Assembly (NCBI GenBank): GCA_030263275.1
Contig: SZOR01000123.1
Coordinates: 1 to 11,627 of the forward strand
Direction of reading: 5' to 3'
Length of the DNA stretch: 11,627 nucleotides
DNA from: DSNY01 sp016861185
Lineage (GTDB): Bacteria; Pseudomonadota; Gammaproteobacteria; Burkholderiales; Burkholderiaceae_F
Shown one piece after another: positions 6,641 through 11,627 of the stretch (position 1 is its first letter; every line of letters starts with the position of its first letter). The notes below the pieces were generated by a model. The model was not told where the DNA came from. It saw only the letters and a program-made list of their open reading frames with translations, and did not search any database. The translations under genes were made by a program, and so were the position numbers.

Positions 6641-7222
6641 ATGTCACAGGGCAACGACGCGGCCGCGGTACGCGACGCGCGCTACGACGAGAACAATCTG
6701 GTCTGGCTCGACATGGAGATGAGCGGTCTGAATCCCGATTCGGACCGCGTGCTCGAAGTGGCGGTCGTCGTCACCGACGCGCAGCTCGAGCTGATCGCCG
6801 AAGGCCCCGCGCTCGCGGTGCATCAGGACGAACGCGTGCTCGCCGCGATGGACGCGTGGAACACGGCCACCCATGCCCGCTCGGGACTGACCGAGCGCGT
6901 GCGCGCATCGACACTCGACGAGGCCGCGGCCGAGGCGGTCGTGCTCGACTTCCTGCGGCGCTACGTGCCGGAGGGCAAGTCGCCGCTGTGCGGCAATTCG
7001 ATCTGCCAGGATCGCCGCTTCATGGCGCGCTGGATGCCGCGGCTCGAAGCCTACTTCCACTATCGCAACCTCGACGTCAGCACGCTGAAGGAGCTGGCGC
7101 GGCGCTGGAAACCCGACGTCTACCGCGCCTTCGAGAAGAAGAGCCGGCACGAGGCGCTCGCCGACATCTACGAGTCGATCGCCGAACTCAAGCACTACCG
7201 CGCGCAACTGCTCGCCGTCTGA
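6641..7222 (+). CDS. orn: Oligoribonuclease (3'-5' DEDDh exonuclease)
   Basis: The product is 193 residues. Orn degrades 2-5 nt RNA fragments to mononucleotides and also removes pGpG, the product of cyclic-di-GMP breakdown. All DEDDh residues are visible: D24 and E26 in WLDMEMSGLNP, D124 in GNSICQDRRFM, and H170 and D175 in KKSRHEALADI. AWNTATHARSGL (72-83) and YRNLDVSTLKELARRW (141-156) are standard Orn sequence. A 13-residue polar lead precedes the conserved core, and ATG 6641 is the only sensible start. There is no good Shine-Dalgarno. The downstream AEC transporter starts 10 nt after the stop and is probably co-transcribed. Confidence 0.96.
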   Translation: MSQGNDAAAVRDARYDENNLVWLDMEMSGLNPDSDRVLEVAVVVTDAQLELIAEGPALAVHQDERVLAAMDAWNTATHARSGLTERVRASTLDEAAAEAVVLDFLRRYVPEGKSPLCGNSICQDRRFMARWMPRLEAYFHYRNLDVSTLKELARRWKPDVYRAFEKKSRHEALADIYESIAELKHYRAQLLAV

Positions 7223-7232
7223 CGCGCCCGCG

Positions 7233-8135
7233 ATGATCGAGCGCATCCTCGCCATCATCGTCCCGGTGTTCGGCGTGATCGCCGTCGGGTGGGGCTACGC
7301 GCGTTGGCGCGGCGAACGGGTGCGCAGCGAAGCGGCGGCGCTGAACGTGCTGAACCTGAACCTGCTCGGCCCGCTGCTGTGCTTCACGGCGCTCGCCGCC
7401 AGGGACTTCGAGATCGCACAGCACGCGCGGCTGCTGGCCGGTGCGGCGATCGTGATCGCCGCCTCGGGGCTGCTCGCGTGGCCGATTGCGCGGCTCGCGG
7501 GGTTCGATGCGCGCACCTTCGTGCCGCCGATGATGTTCAACAACTGCGGCAACATGGGGCTGCCGCTCGCCGTGCTCGCCTTCGGCCCGGCCGCGCTCGG
7601 ACCGGCGGTCGCAATGTTCGTGCTGAGCAACACGCTGCACTTCTCGCTCGGCGTTCGCATCGTCGCGCACGGCCAGGTGCCGTGGGGTCGTTCGCTGCGG
7701 CTGCTTGCCAACCCGATGATGGTCGGTACCGCAATCGGGCTCGTCTTTGCGCTGGTGCGGCCGCCGTTTCCGCAGCCGCTGTTCGACGCGCTGAAGCTGC
7801 TCGGCGACGCGGCCATCCCGATGATGCTGTTCGCGCTGGGCATCCGGATGGTCGACGTCACCGCGCGCGCCTGGCGCATCGGTGTAGTCGGCGCGATCGT
7901 CTGCCCCGCCGTCGGACTCGCCGGCGCGTTCGTCGCCGACGCGTTGCTTGCGCTCGACGCGACCGGACGCGGTCAGTTATTCCTGTTCGCCGCGCTGCCG
8001 CCGGCGGTGCTGAACTTCATGCTGGCCGAGGTGTACCAGCAGGAGCCCGAGAAGGTCGCTTCGATCACGCTGGTCGGCAATCTGGCGGCGGTCGCGTTCG
8101 TTCCCGCGGGGCTCGCGCTGGGACTGCCGTCCTGA
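7233..8135 (+). CDS. AEC-family (auxin efflux carrier-like) membrane transporter
   Basis: The product is 300 residues and almost wholly hydrophobic, with about ten predicted membrane segments arranged as two halves. Family landmarks are the N-terminal IIVPVFGVIAVGWGYARW, the mid-protein motif MMFNNCGNMGLPLAV (about 104-118), the start of the second half with LANPMMVGTAIGL, DAAIPMMLFALGIRM, and LPPAVLNFMLAEVY near the end. The asparagine/glycine-rich NNCGNMGLP motif is the hallmark of the PF03547 permease/bile-acid-transporter-like fold. Substrates of bacterial members are usually small organic acids such as malate or malonate, but nothing here fixes the substrate. It lies 10 nt after orn and ends 6 nt from the convergent cyclase gene, with no terminator-like hairpin and T-run in between. 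Confidence 0.9.
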   Translation: MIERILAIIVPVFGVIAVGWGYARWRGERVRSEAAALNVLNLNLLGPLLCFTALAARDFEIAQHARLLAGAAIVIAASGLLAWPIARLAGFDARTFVPPMMFNNCGNMGLPLAVLAFGPAALGPAVAMFVLSNTLHFSLGVRIVAHGQVPWGRSLRLLANPMMVGTAIGLVFALVRPPFPQPLFDALKLLGDAAIPMMLFALGIRMVDVTARAWRIGVVGAIVCPAVGLAGAFVADALLALDATGRGQLFLFAALPPAVLNFMLAEVYQQEPEKVASITLVGNLAAVAFVPAGLALGLPS

Positions 8136-8141
8136 GCTGGG

Positions 8142-10025
8142 CTACTCCGGAATGCCGGCCTTGCGCAGTCCGGCGAACAGATGCTGTTCGCGCTGTTGCG
8201 CCGCGCGCGGCGACGGCTCGCCCGACAGCGTGCGCACCCAGCGGATCGAAAAGCGCGGTTCGCGACGCAGCAGCTCGGCGCGTGCCTTGGCCGCACGCGT
8301 CATGTCGCCGGCCATCGCGTACGCGGCGGTGAGCAGCATGTAATCCGGCCAGTCGGGCGCGGAAGTGGTCGCGCGCTGGCAGGCGTCGATCGCTTCCGCG
8401 TAGCGGCCCAGATAGAGCAGCGCGCGGCAGCGCATGTTCAGATGCACGCCGACGGCGTCGGATACCGGGTTCAGGCGGATCGCCCGGTCGATCGACGGAA
8501 GGGCCTCTTCCGCGCGGCCCGCGTTGATCAGCAGCAGCCCGCGCTGACCGTGCAGCTCGCTGTAGTAGGGGTTCAACTGCAGGCCGCGTTCGGCCGCCTC
8601 GAACGCGGCGTCGAACTTGTGCGCGTGCTGCAGCACCGCCGAGCGGATGCCCCAGGACTCGGCATCGTTGGCGTCCAGCGCGACGGCCCGCGCCGACAGC
8701 TCTTCCGCGCGGCGCAGCAGCGCGGCGCGCTCGCTTTCGTCGTGAATGCGGTCGGCGAGCACCGCGTTCGCGTACGCGAGCCCCGCGAGCGCGGGCACGT
8801 GCTCGGCATCGAGCTGCAGCGCCTGCTCGTAGAGCCGCGCGACCTCGCGAATCTGGTCGACCGTTTCCGTGTGCGGCATCTGCATGCGCGCGCGCAGCGC
8901 CAGCGCGTAGGCGTCGGGCGCGCCGTCGTCCAGCCGCTTCAGCTCGGCCGCGCGCACCTGCGTGCGCAGCGTGTCGGCAAGCCGTCCGATCAGCTCGAGC
9001 GGCACCGGCTCGTCGCCGCCGCGCGCGACGTCGAAGGTTTCGCTCCAGAGCTGCGCGCCGTTGTCGGTGCGCACCAGATGCGCCAGCACGCGCACGCGTT
9101 CGCCCGCCGCCATCACGGCACCTTCGACCGCGTAGCGGACGTTCAGCGCGCGTCCGGCGGACGCTGCGTCGACCTTGGGGCCGGCGTAGCGCGCCGCGGT
9201 CGTACGTGCGATCACGTGCATGCCGGCCACCCGCGACAGCGCGGTGGTCAGCTCGATCGTCAGCCGGTCGGCGATCACCTGGCCCTCGCCCTGCTGCGAC
9301 AGGTTGCCGAACGGCAGCACGGCCAGCGACTGGCGCGGCGCATCCGCGCGCGGCTCGAAGTGCGTCCACAGCAGCGCCGCCGCGGCGCCGACTCCCGCGG
9401 TCAGCGCCAGTCCCGCGATCCAGCGCGGGGTCCAACGCTTCAGGCGCGCGACCGGCTTCGGATGACCTTCGAGCGCGACGGTGTAGACCTGGATCGGCTC
9501 GGAGATGTTCTTCACGCGATGGCGCCCGGCGTCGTTCAGCGTGACGCCGACCACCTGCCGCACCTGCTCGCGCACCGCGCGCGACAGCGCGATGCCGCCG
9601 GGTTCGGCGAGCGCTTCGAGGCGCGCCGCCAGGTTCACGCCGTCGCCGGCGATGTCGGTGCCGTCGATGATGATGTCGCCGAGGTTGATGCCGATGCGGA
9701 AGTCCACGCGCGAGTCCGGCGCCAGCCCGCGGTTGCGCGCGGCCATCTCGCGCTGGATCTCGACCGCGCACGACAGCGCCTCCACCGCGCTGGCGAATTC
9801 CACGAGCATGCCGTCGCCGGCGGTGCGCACGATGCGGCCGCCGCGCCGCTGGATCGCCGGATCGGTGACCTGGGCGCGGATCTCGCGCATGCGCGCGTGC
9901 GTGCCTTCCTCGTCGCGCTCCATCATCCGGCTGTAGCCGGCGACGTCGGCGATCATCACCGCCGCAAGCCGGCGGATCGGCTGCGCGCTCGCGGAGGGCG
10001 GCGGAGGCGGTGCTGCGGTACTCAC
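8142..10025 (-). CDS. Class III nucleotidyl cyclase with TM, TolB-like and TPR domains
   Basis: The protein has 627 residues from GTG 10025 (VSTAAPPPPP...). The cytoplasmic cyclase homology domain comes first: metal aspartates D27 (MIADVAGYS) and D71 (TAGDGMLVEF), adenine-side D124 (DGTDIAGDGVN), and transition-state N131 and R135 (NLAARLE). The usual adenine-selecting lysine four residues before D71 is arginine here (R67). A helix-strand tail to ~185 is followed by a single membrane segment (about 202-220), a TolB/FlgO-like domain (SLAVLPFGNLS, 233-332) and TPR-like helices from ~393 to 585 (e.g. YEQALQLDAEHVPALAGLAYAN, AERGLQLNPYYSELHGQRGLLL). The likely product is cAMP, with the periplasmic part sensing or scaffolding. 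The GTG lacks a good Shine-Dalgarno, so the start is tentative; the longer frame upstream runs into repeats and is rejected. Confidence 0.88.
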   Translation of the reverse strand: MSTAAPPPPPSASAQPIRRLAAVMIADVAGYSRMMERDEEGTHARMREIRAQVTDPAIQRRGGRIVRTAGDGMLVEFASAVEALSCAVEIQREMAARNRGLAPDSRVDFRIGINLGDIIIDGTDIAGDGVNLAARLEALAEPGGIALSRAVREQVRQVVGVTLNDAGRHRVKNISEPIQVYTVALEGHPKPVARLKRWTPRWIAGLALTAGVGAAAALLWTHFEPRADAPRQSLAVLPFGNLSQQGEGQVIADRLTIELTTALSRVAGMHVIARTTAARYAGPKVDAASAGRALNVRYAVEGAVMAAGERVRVLAHLVRTDNGAQLWSETFDVARGGDEPVPLELIGRLADTLRTQVRAAELKRLDDGAPDAYALALRARMQMPHTETVDQIREVARLYEQALQLDAEHVPALAGLAYANAVLADRIHDESERAALLRRAEELSARAVALDANDAESWGIRSAVLQHAHKFDAAFEAAERGLQLNPYYSELHGQRGLLLINAGRAEEALPSIDRAIRLNPVSDAVGVHLNMRCRALLYLGRYAEAIDACQRATTSAPDWPDYMLLTAAYAMAGDMTRAAKARAELLRREPRFSIRWVRTLSGEPSPRAAQQREQHLFAGLRKAGIPE

Positions 10026-10210
10026 GGGTCGACGAAGAGCTTCGGCGCGTGCGTCGGCGCGCGGCGCGAGCGTAGCTTGGCGCGTCCGCGCTGTGTACCC
10101 CCTTGCGTGCGCGAGATTACGCGGGACGACTGGCGGTCGGGGGAAGGCGCGGGCAAGCGTCGGCGAATCTCGCGCGGCGCGCGACTGCGCGTTGCCGTGA
10201 TGATTATGCG
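10026..10210. other. Non-coding upstream region of the cyclase gene with a long inverted repeat
   Basis: No supported gene lies here. The main structure is a perfect 10-bp inverted repeat, GCGCGAGATT (10109-10118) and AATCTCGCGC (10166-10175), separated by 47 nt. Closer to the cyclase GTG there is only a CGAAG/CTTCG mini-stem (10033-10044). I see no convincing -35/-10 pair for the cyclase on the minus strand. Confidence 0.4.
10109..10175. repeat. Perfect 10-bp inverted repeat, 47-nt spacing
   Basis: Left arm GCGCGAGATT at 10109-10118; right arm AATCTCGCGC at 10166-10175, an exact reverse complement. It lies 84-150 nt upstream of the cyclase start and about 35 nt from the first 103-nt repeat unit. 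It could be a paired regulator site, the ends of a tiny decayed element, or chance. Confidence 0.4.
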
Positions 10211-10370
10211 GACCCCCCTCGCGCTCGCAGGTGCTCGGGGCGATTCTCGGGCGGAGCACACGCAGGTGCTTGTCGCGCTTGGATGGAGGGCAGTCGGTCG
10301 CAATCGTCCTGTGGACCCCCTCGCGCTCGTAGGCGCTCGGGGCGGTTTTCGGGCCGAGCACACGCAGGTG
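10211..10370 (+). repeat. Repeat array A: two units of a 103-nt period
   Basis: The unit core is about 57 nt, running from GACCCCCTCGCGCTCG through GCGCTCGGGGCGATT to GAGCACACGCAGGTG. Copy 1 starts at 10211 and copy 2 at 10314, exactly 103 nt apart, and the DNA between cores also resembles that in array B. Copy 1 is diverged. Copy 2 differs from the last copy of array B by a single base over 57. Each core can fold: GCGC/GCGC in the left half, and GAGCAC/GTGCTC (or GTGCTT in copy 1) in the right half. It lies on the downstream side of the higBA segment, between it and the cyclase gene. Confidence 0.85.
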
Positions 10371-10391
10371 TGCTCGGCGTTTCCGAAAATC
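10344..10391. repeat. Compound palindrome at the end of repeat array A
   Basis: The inner stem GCCGAGCACAC (10353-10363) and GTGTGCTCGGC (10368-10378) is a perfect 11-bp pair around a GCAG loop. Outer arms GGTTTTCGG (10344-10352) and CCGAAAATC (10383-10391) pair over 9 bp with one G-T wobble, leaving a 4-nt bulge on the right. No T-tract follows on either strand. It would be a very stable cruciform or RNA hairpin and may stop transcripts coming from higBA. Confidence 0.7.
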
Positions 10392-10478
10392 GTCCGTCTC
10401 CCGGTACTGACACAGCGTCGCCGCTGCGATGTTCTCGCGGGCGCGCTTGGCGTATGGCGTGGTCAGCCAGATGCGCCC
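10386..10478 (-). pseudogene. Remnant of a RelE/ParE-type toxin (C-terminal end)
   Basis: No complete gene survives here, but reading the minus strand from 10478 gives GRIWLTTPYAK followed by RARENIAAATL and ending ETDDF. This has the character of the last strand and helix of RelE/ParE-superfamily toxins ('D-R-I-W-L-L-T-x-Y-A-K-x-x-x-E-N-I-x-A'). Upstream the frame is broken: an open, coding-looking stretch from about 10560 runs in another frame up to a run of five G (minus strand; plus 10476-10480), so loss of one base there would explain the break. Downstream the frame runs into the palindrome of repeat array A, and no partner antitoxin remains. The identification rests on motif recognition over about 30 residues only. 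Confidence 0.45.
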
Positions 10479-10547
10479 CCATCGACGGGGTCGGGGCGCG
10501 GCTTGCGGTCCTGCGCGTGGTGGTAGCCGGCCGCCCGGTCGAAACCC

Positions 10548-10853
10548 TTATGCGGCCAAGCGTTGCCGCGCGTGCCACAGGTCGTAGGCCGCCTGCCCGG
10601 CCAGCCAGCTTTCCGCGCTCGGCCCGCCGATGCCGGGATGGTCGCCCTTCTCGGCGAGCCAGCGCTCGAGCTTGATCGCCAGCTCCGGGCTGATCCCGGC
10701 GCGCTCGTTGAGCACGCGCGACAGCATCACGCGCGAGACGCCCAGTTGCGCCGCTGCCTCGGTCACCGTCAGCCCCAGCGCCGGCAGCACGTCCTCGCGC
10801 AACGTCGCACCCGGATGCGGCGGGTCGTACATCGGTCCAGTCCCGCGCTTCAT
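10548..10853 (-). CDS. higA: HigA-family antitoxin (XRE-type helix-turn-helix)
   Basis: The product is 101 residues. MYDPPHPGATLREDVLPALGLTVTEAAAQLGVSRVMLSRVLNERAGISPELAIKLERWL matches the HigA pattern (PPhPGe.LredvL..lgls...A...lgVsr..ls.vlngr..is.e.AlrL...). The recognition helix lies in about 30-52, and the C-terminal SAESWLAGQAAYDLWHAR is typical. HigA neutralises HigB by binding it and represses the operon through the helix-turn-helix. Start ATG 10853 shares one base with the higB stop (TGATG), so translation is coupled. A second in-frame ATG seven codons on (MYDPPHPG) is possible. The DNA downstream is not a gene but a toxin remnant and repeat array A. Confidence 0.93.
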   Translation of the reverse strand: MKRGTGPMYDPPHPGATLREDVLPALGLTVTEAAAQLGVSRVMLSRVLNERAGISPELAIKLERWLAEKGDHPGIGGPSAESWLAGQAAYDLWHARQRLAA

Positions 10854-11131
10854 CAGTGGTAGTCCTCCAAGTCGACATCGGCGGCGTCCTGCCCCTCGAA
10901 CCGGAACGTCAGCCGCCAGTTGCCGCTCACCCAGACCGACCAGCGGCCCGCCTCGCGGCCCTTCAGCGGATGCAGCTTCCATCCCGGCATGTTCATGCCG
11001 GCCGGGCCGCCCGCATCGTTCAACTGCCGCAGTTGGCGCGCGAGCCGCGGTGCGAACTCGGCGCGGATGCCGGACAAGGATCCGTCGCGCCAGAACCGCG
11101 CAAGCCCCTTGTGCCGGAAGTTCAGGATCAC
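10853..11131 (-). CDS. higB: HigB-family toxin (ribosome-dependent mRNA interferase)
   Basis: The product is 92 residues, the full length for the PF05015 'plasmid maintenance killer' family, which cuts mRNA on the ribosome. The family pattern is present from end to end: MILNFRHKGLARFWRDGSLSGI, the conserved MNMPGWKLHPLKG, then RWSVWVSGNWRLTFRFEGQDAADVDLEDYH. The catalytic-region residues of the SGNWRLTFRFE strand are intact, so the toxin looks functional. Start is GTG 11131, with no Shine-Dalgarno; the promoter below would start transcription almost on this codon. Toxin-first order with a 1-nt overlap into the antitoxin is the normal higBA layout. Confidence 0.94.
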   Translation of the reverse strand: MILNFRHKGLARFWRDGSLSGIRAEFAPRLARQLRQLNDAGGPAGMNMPGWKLHPLKGREAGRWSVWVSGNWRLTFRFEGQDAADVDLEDYH

Positions 11132-11136
11132 GCGAT

Positions 11137-11165
11137 CTTGTAAACCGTCGCTTTACACTTGTCAA
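11137..11165 (-). promoter_or_regulatory. higBA promoter
   Basis: On the minus strand there is a perfect -35 TTGACA (11165-11160), a 17-nt spacer, and a -10 TACAAG (11142-11137, 4/6). The predicted transcription start falls at about 11131-11129, which is the higB GTG itself, suggesting a leaderless or nearly leaderless mRNA. Confidence 0.75.
11139..11157. promoter_or_regulatory. Probable HigA operator (inverted repeat)
   Basis: TGTAAA (11139-11144) and TTTACA (11152-11157) form a perfect 6-bp inverted repeat with a 7-nt centre. It covers the spacer and part of the -10 of the higBA promoter. HigA-type antitoxins autorepress through such palindromes, so this is the natural operator candidate. 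Binding is inferred from position and symmetry. Confidence 0.6.
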
Positions 11166-11313
11166 CATCGTGGCCGATCCCTTCGTCAAGCTCGGGACGC
11201 AGCGTCCGCCACGCCGGCCTCACGCACGCGCGACGCGGAAGGACGGGGCAGAGAGCCTCAACTATTGGCCGGGCGCGTTTGCCGCGCGGGCATCCCCCGG
11301 GGCCGGCGTCGCG
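11166..11313. other. Gene-free stretch between higBA promoter and integrase relic
   Basis: I see no conserved protein, RNA gene or repeat here. A minus-strand frame stays open through it, continuing from the integrase remnant, but its translation (RDAGPGGCPRGKRARPI...) resembles no integrase sequence I know. Codon choice looks unselected. Confidence 0.4.
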
Positions 11314-11469
11314 CGCTTCGAACGTGTTCGCCGCGTCGTGCTTCGCCCGCGTCTTTTCCGTCGCGCGGATCACGCCGGGGTCCTTGCCGCCGCGGAGCAG
11401 CGCGCGTGCCTCATCGCGCTTGGCGCGCGCCGCCTTCAGGCCGACCTCGGGATACATGCCGAGTGGGAG
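11314..11469 (-). pseudogene. Internal fragment of a P4-type phage integrase
   Basis: The minus-strand frame reads LPLGMYPEVGLKAARAKRDE, then ARALLRGGKDPG and ends AANTFEA. This is the well-known segment of P4-type tyrosine recombinases just after the arm-binding (DUF4102) strands: 'l.lG.YPevsLaeAR.kRdeAr.lla.G.DP', then 'ntFe.va.eW'. Only about 52 residues are recognisable. The expected ~50 N-terminal residues are absent, with repeat array B beginning exactly there (11467). The catalytic domain with the R-H-R-Y residues is missing after NTFEA. It is therefore a non-functional relic, and it points to a former integrative element around the higBA segment. Confidence 0.75.
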
Positions 11470-11627
11470 CCCCTCGCGCCTGCGGGCGCTCGGGGCGATG
11501 CTCGGGCAAAGCACACGCAGGTGCCTGCCGCGCGCGTGGCGAGTGGCAGTGGGTCACGCTCGTCCCCTGGACCCCCTCGCGCTCGTAGGCGCTCGGGGCG
11601 ATTTTCGGGCCGAGCACACGCAGGTGC
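11467..11627 (+). repeat. Repeat array B: two units of the 103-nt period
   Basis: A diverged core starts at 11467 and a second at 11570, again exactly 103 nt apart, in the same orientation as array A. The second core (57 nt to GAGCACACGCAGGTG) differs by one base from copy 2 of array A (A instead of G in the GATTTT/GGTTTT stretch). The whole two-unit array is offset by 1256 nt from array A. The array may continue beyond the window, since copy 4 runs into its right edge. Together the arrays flank the higBA, toxin-relic and integrase-relic segment as direct repeats. Confidence 0.85.

Noticed and set aside
10026..10361. Upstream extension of the cyclase reading frame into repeat array A
   Set aside because: The 112 extra residues are largely translation of the repeats and the non-coding spacer. 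The conserved domain begins shortly after GTG 10025.
10211..10370. CRISPR array or integron attC sites
   Set aside because: Only two units per array, repeats too long, the inter-core DNA is itself similar between arrays rather than unique, and there are no cas genes, integron integrase or attC core sites.
8181..10526. Very long plus-strand open frame (781 codons) opposite the cyclase gene
   Set aside because: The minus strand carries all cyclase motifs. The plus frame is Arg/Ala/His-rich with no recognisable domain, as expected for an antisense shadow in GC-rich DNA.
10984..11001. Palindrome CCGGCATG-TT-CATGCCGG
   Set aside because: It lies inside higB and is explained by the conserved residues around MNMPG of the HigB family.
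10211..11627. Peptides such as GPKIAPSAYEREG encoded by the repeats on the minus strand
   Set aside because: The repeat period of 103 nt is not divisible by three, so successive units cannot share a reading frame. Conservation is at DNA or RNA level.
10026..11627. tRNA gene or attachment site for the integrase relic
   Set aside because: I found no cloverleaf-like sequence or tRNA 3' end in this region. The original insertion site must lie outside the window or be lost.

Overview
The window is very GC-rich, and its backbone is the conserved chromosomal block of a betaproteobacterium, most likely Burkholderiales. The evidence is the gene order rpsP-rimM-trmD-rplS, CoA pyrophosphatase, CobD/CbiB-like protein, DUF2007 protein, rsgA, pterin dehydratase, M48 peptidase, orn, together with strong GC3 bias in every gene. 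The genus cannot be fixed from the sequence alone.

Layout. Bases 1-1905 (+) hold the end of rpsP followed by rimM, trmD and rplS, the classical ribosome/tRNA-maturation operon. Bases 1952-3701 (+) hold a NudL-type CoA pyrophosphatase and a CobD/CbiB-family membrane protein that seems to have its own promoter. Bases 3712-6549 (-) form a tightly packed four-gene unit, transcribed M48 peptidase -> pterin-4a-carbinolamine dehydratase -> rsgA -> DUF2007/zinc-ribbon protein. Its junctions are a 2-nt gap and two ATGA stop/start overlaps. Divergent from it, 6641-8135 (+) holds orn and an AEC-family transporter. Converging on these is a large membrane-anchored class III nucleotidyl cyclase with TolB-like and TPR parts (8142-10025, -).

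From about 10.1 kb to the end the character changes to an accessory patchwork. It contains two arrays of a repeat with a 103-nt period (10211-10370 and 11467-11627, same orientation). Between them lie an intact higBA toxin-antitoxin module with a clear promoter/operator, what looks like the degraded C-terminal end of a second RelE-type toxin, and a short internal piece of a P4-type integrase that ends at the edge of one repeat. This resembles the eroded remains of an integrated element at the edge of a core block.

How the genes fit together. The first and third blocks serve translation and ribosome maturation: S16, L19, RimM, TrmD and RsgA. Orn completes RNA turnover, and NudL and the M48 protease are housekeeping functions. 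The right end is stress/mobile cargo. I do not see a clearly new multi-gene system. The most unusual material is the repeat-bounded TA segment (repeat arrays, compound palindrome, toxin relic, possibly leaderless higB) and a Lys-to-Arg change in the cyclase active site.
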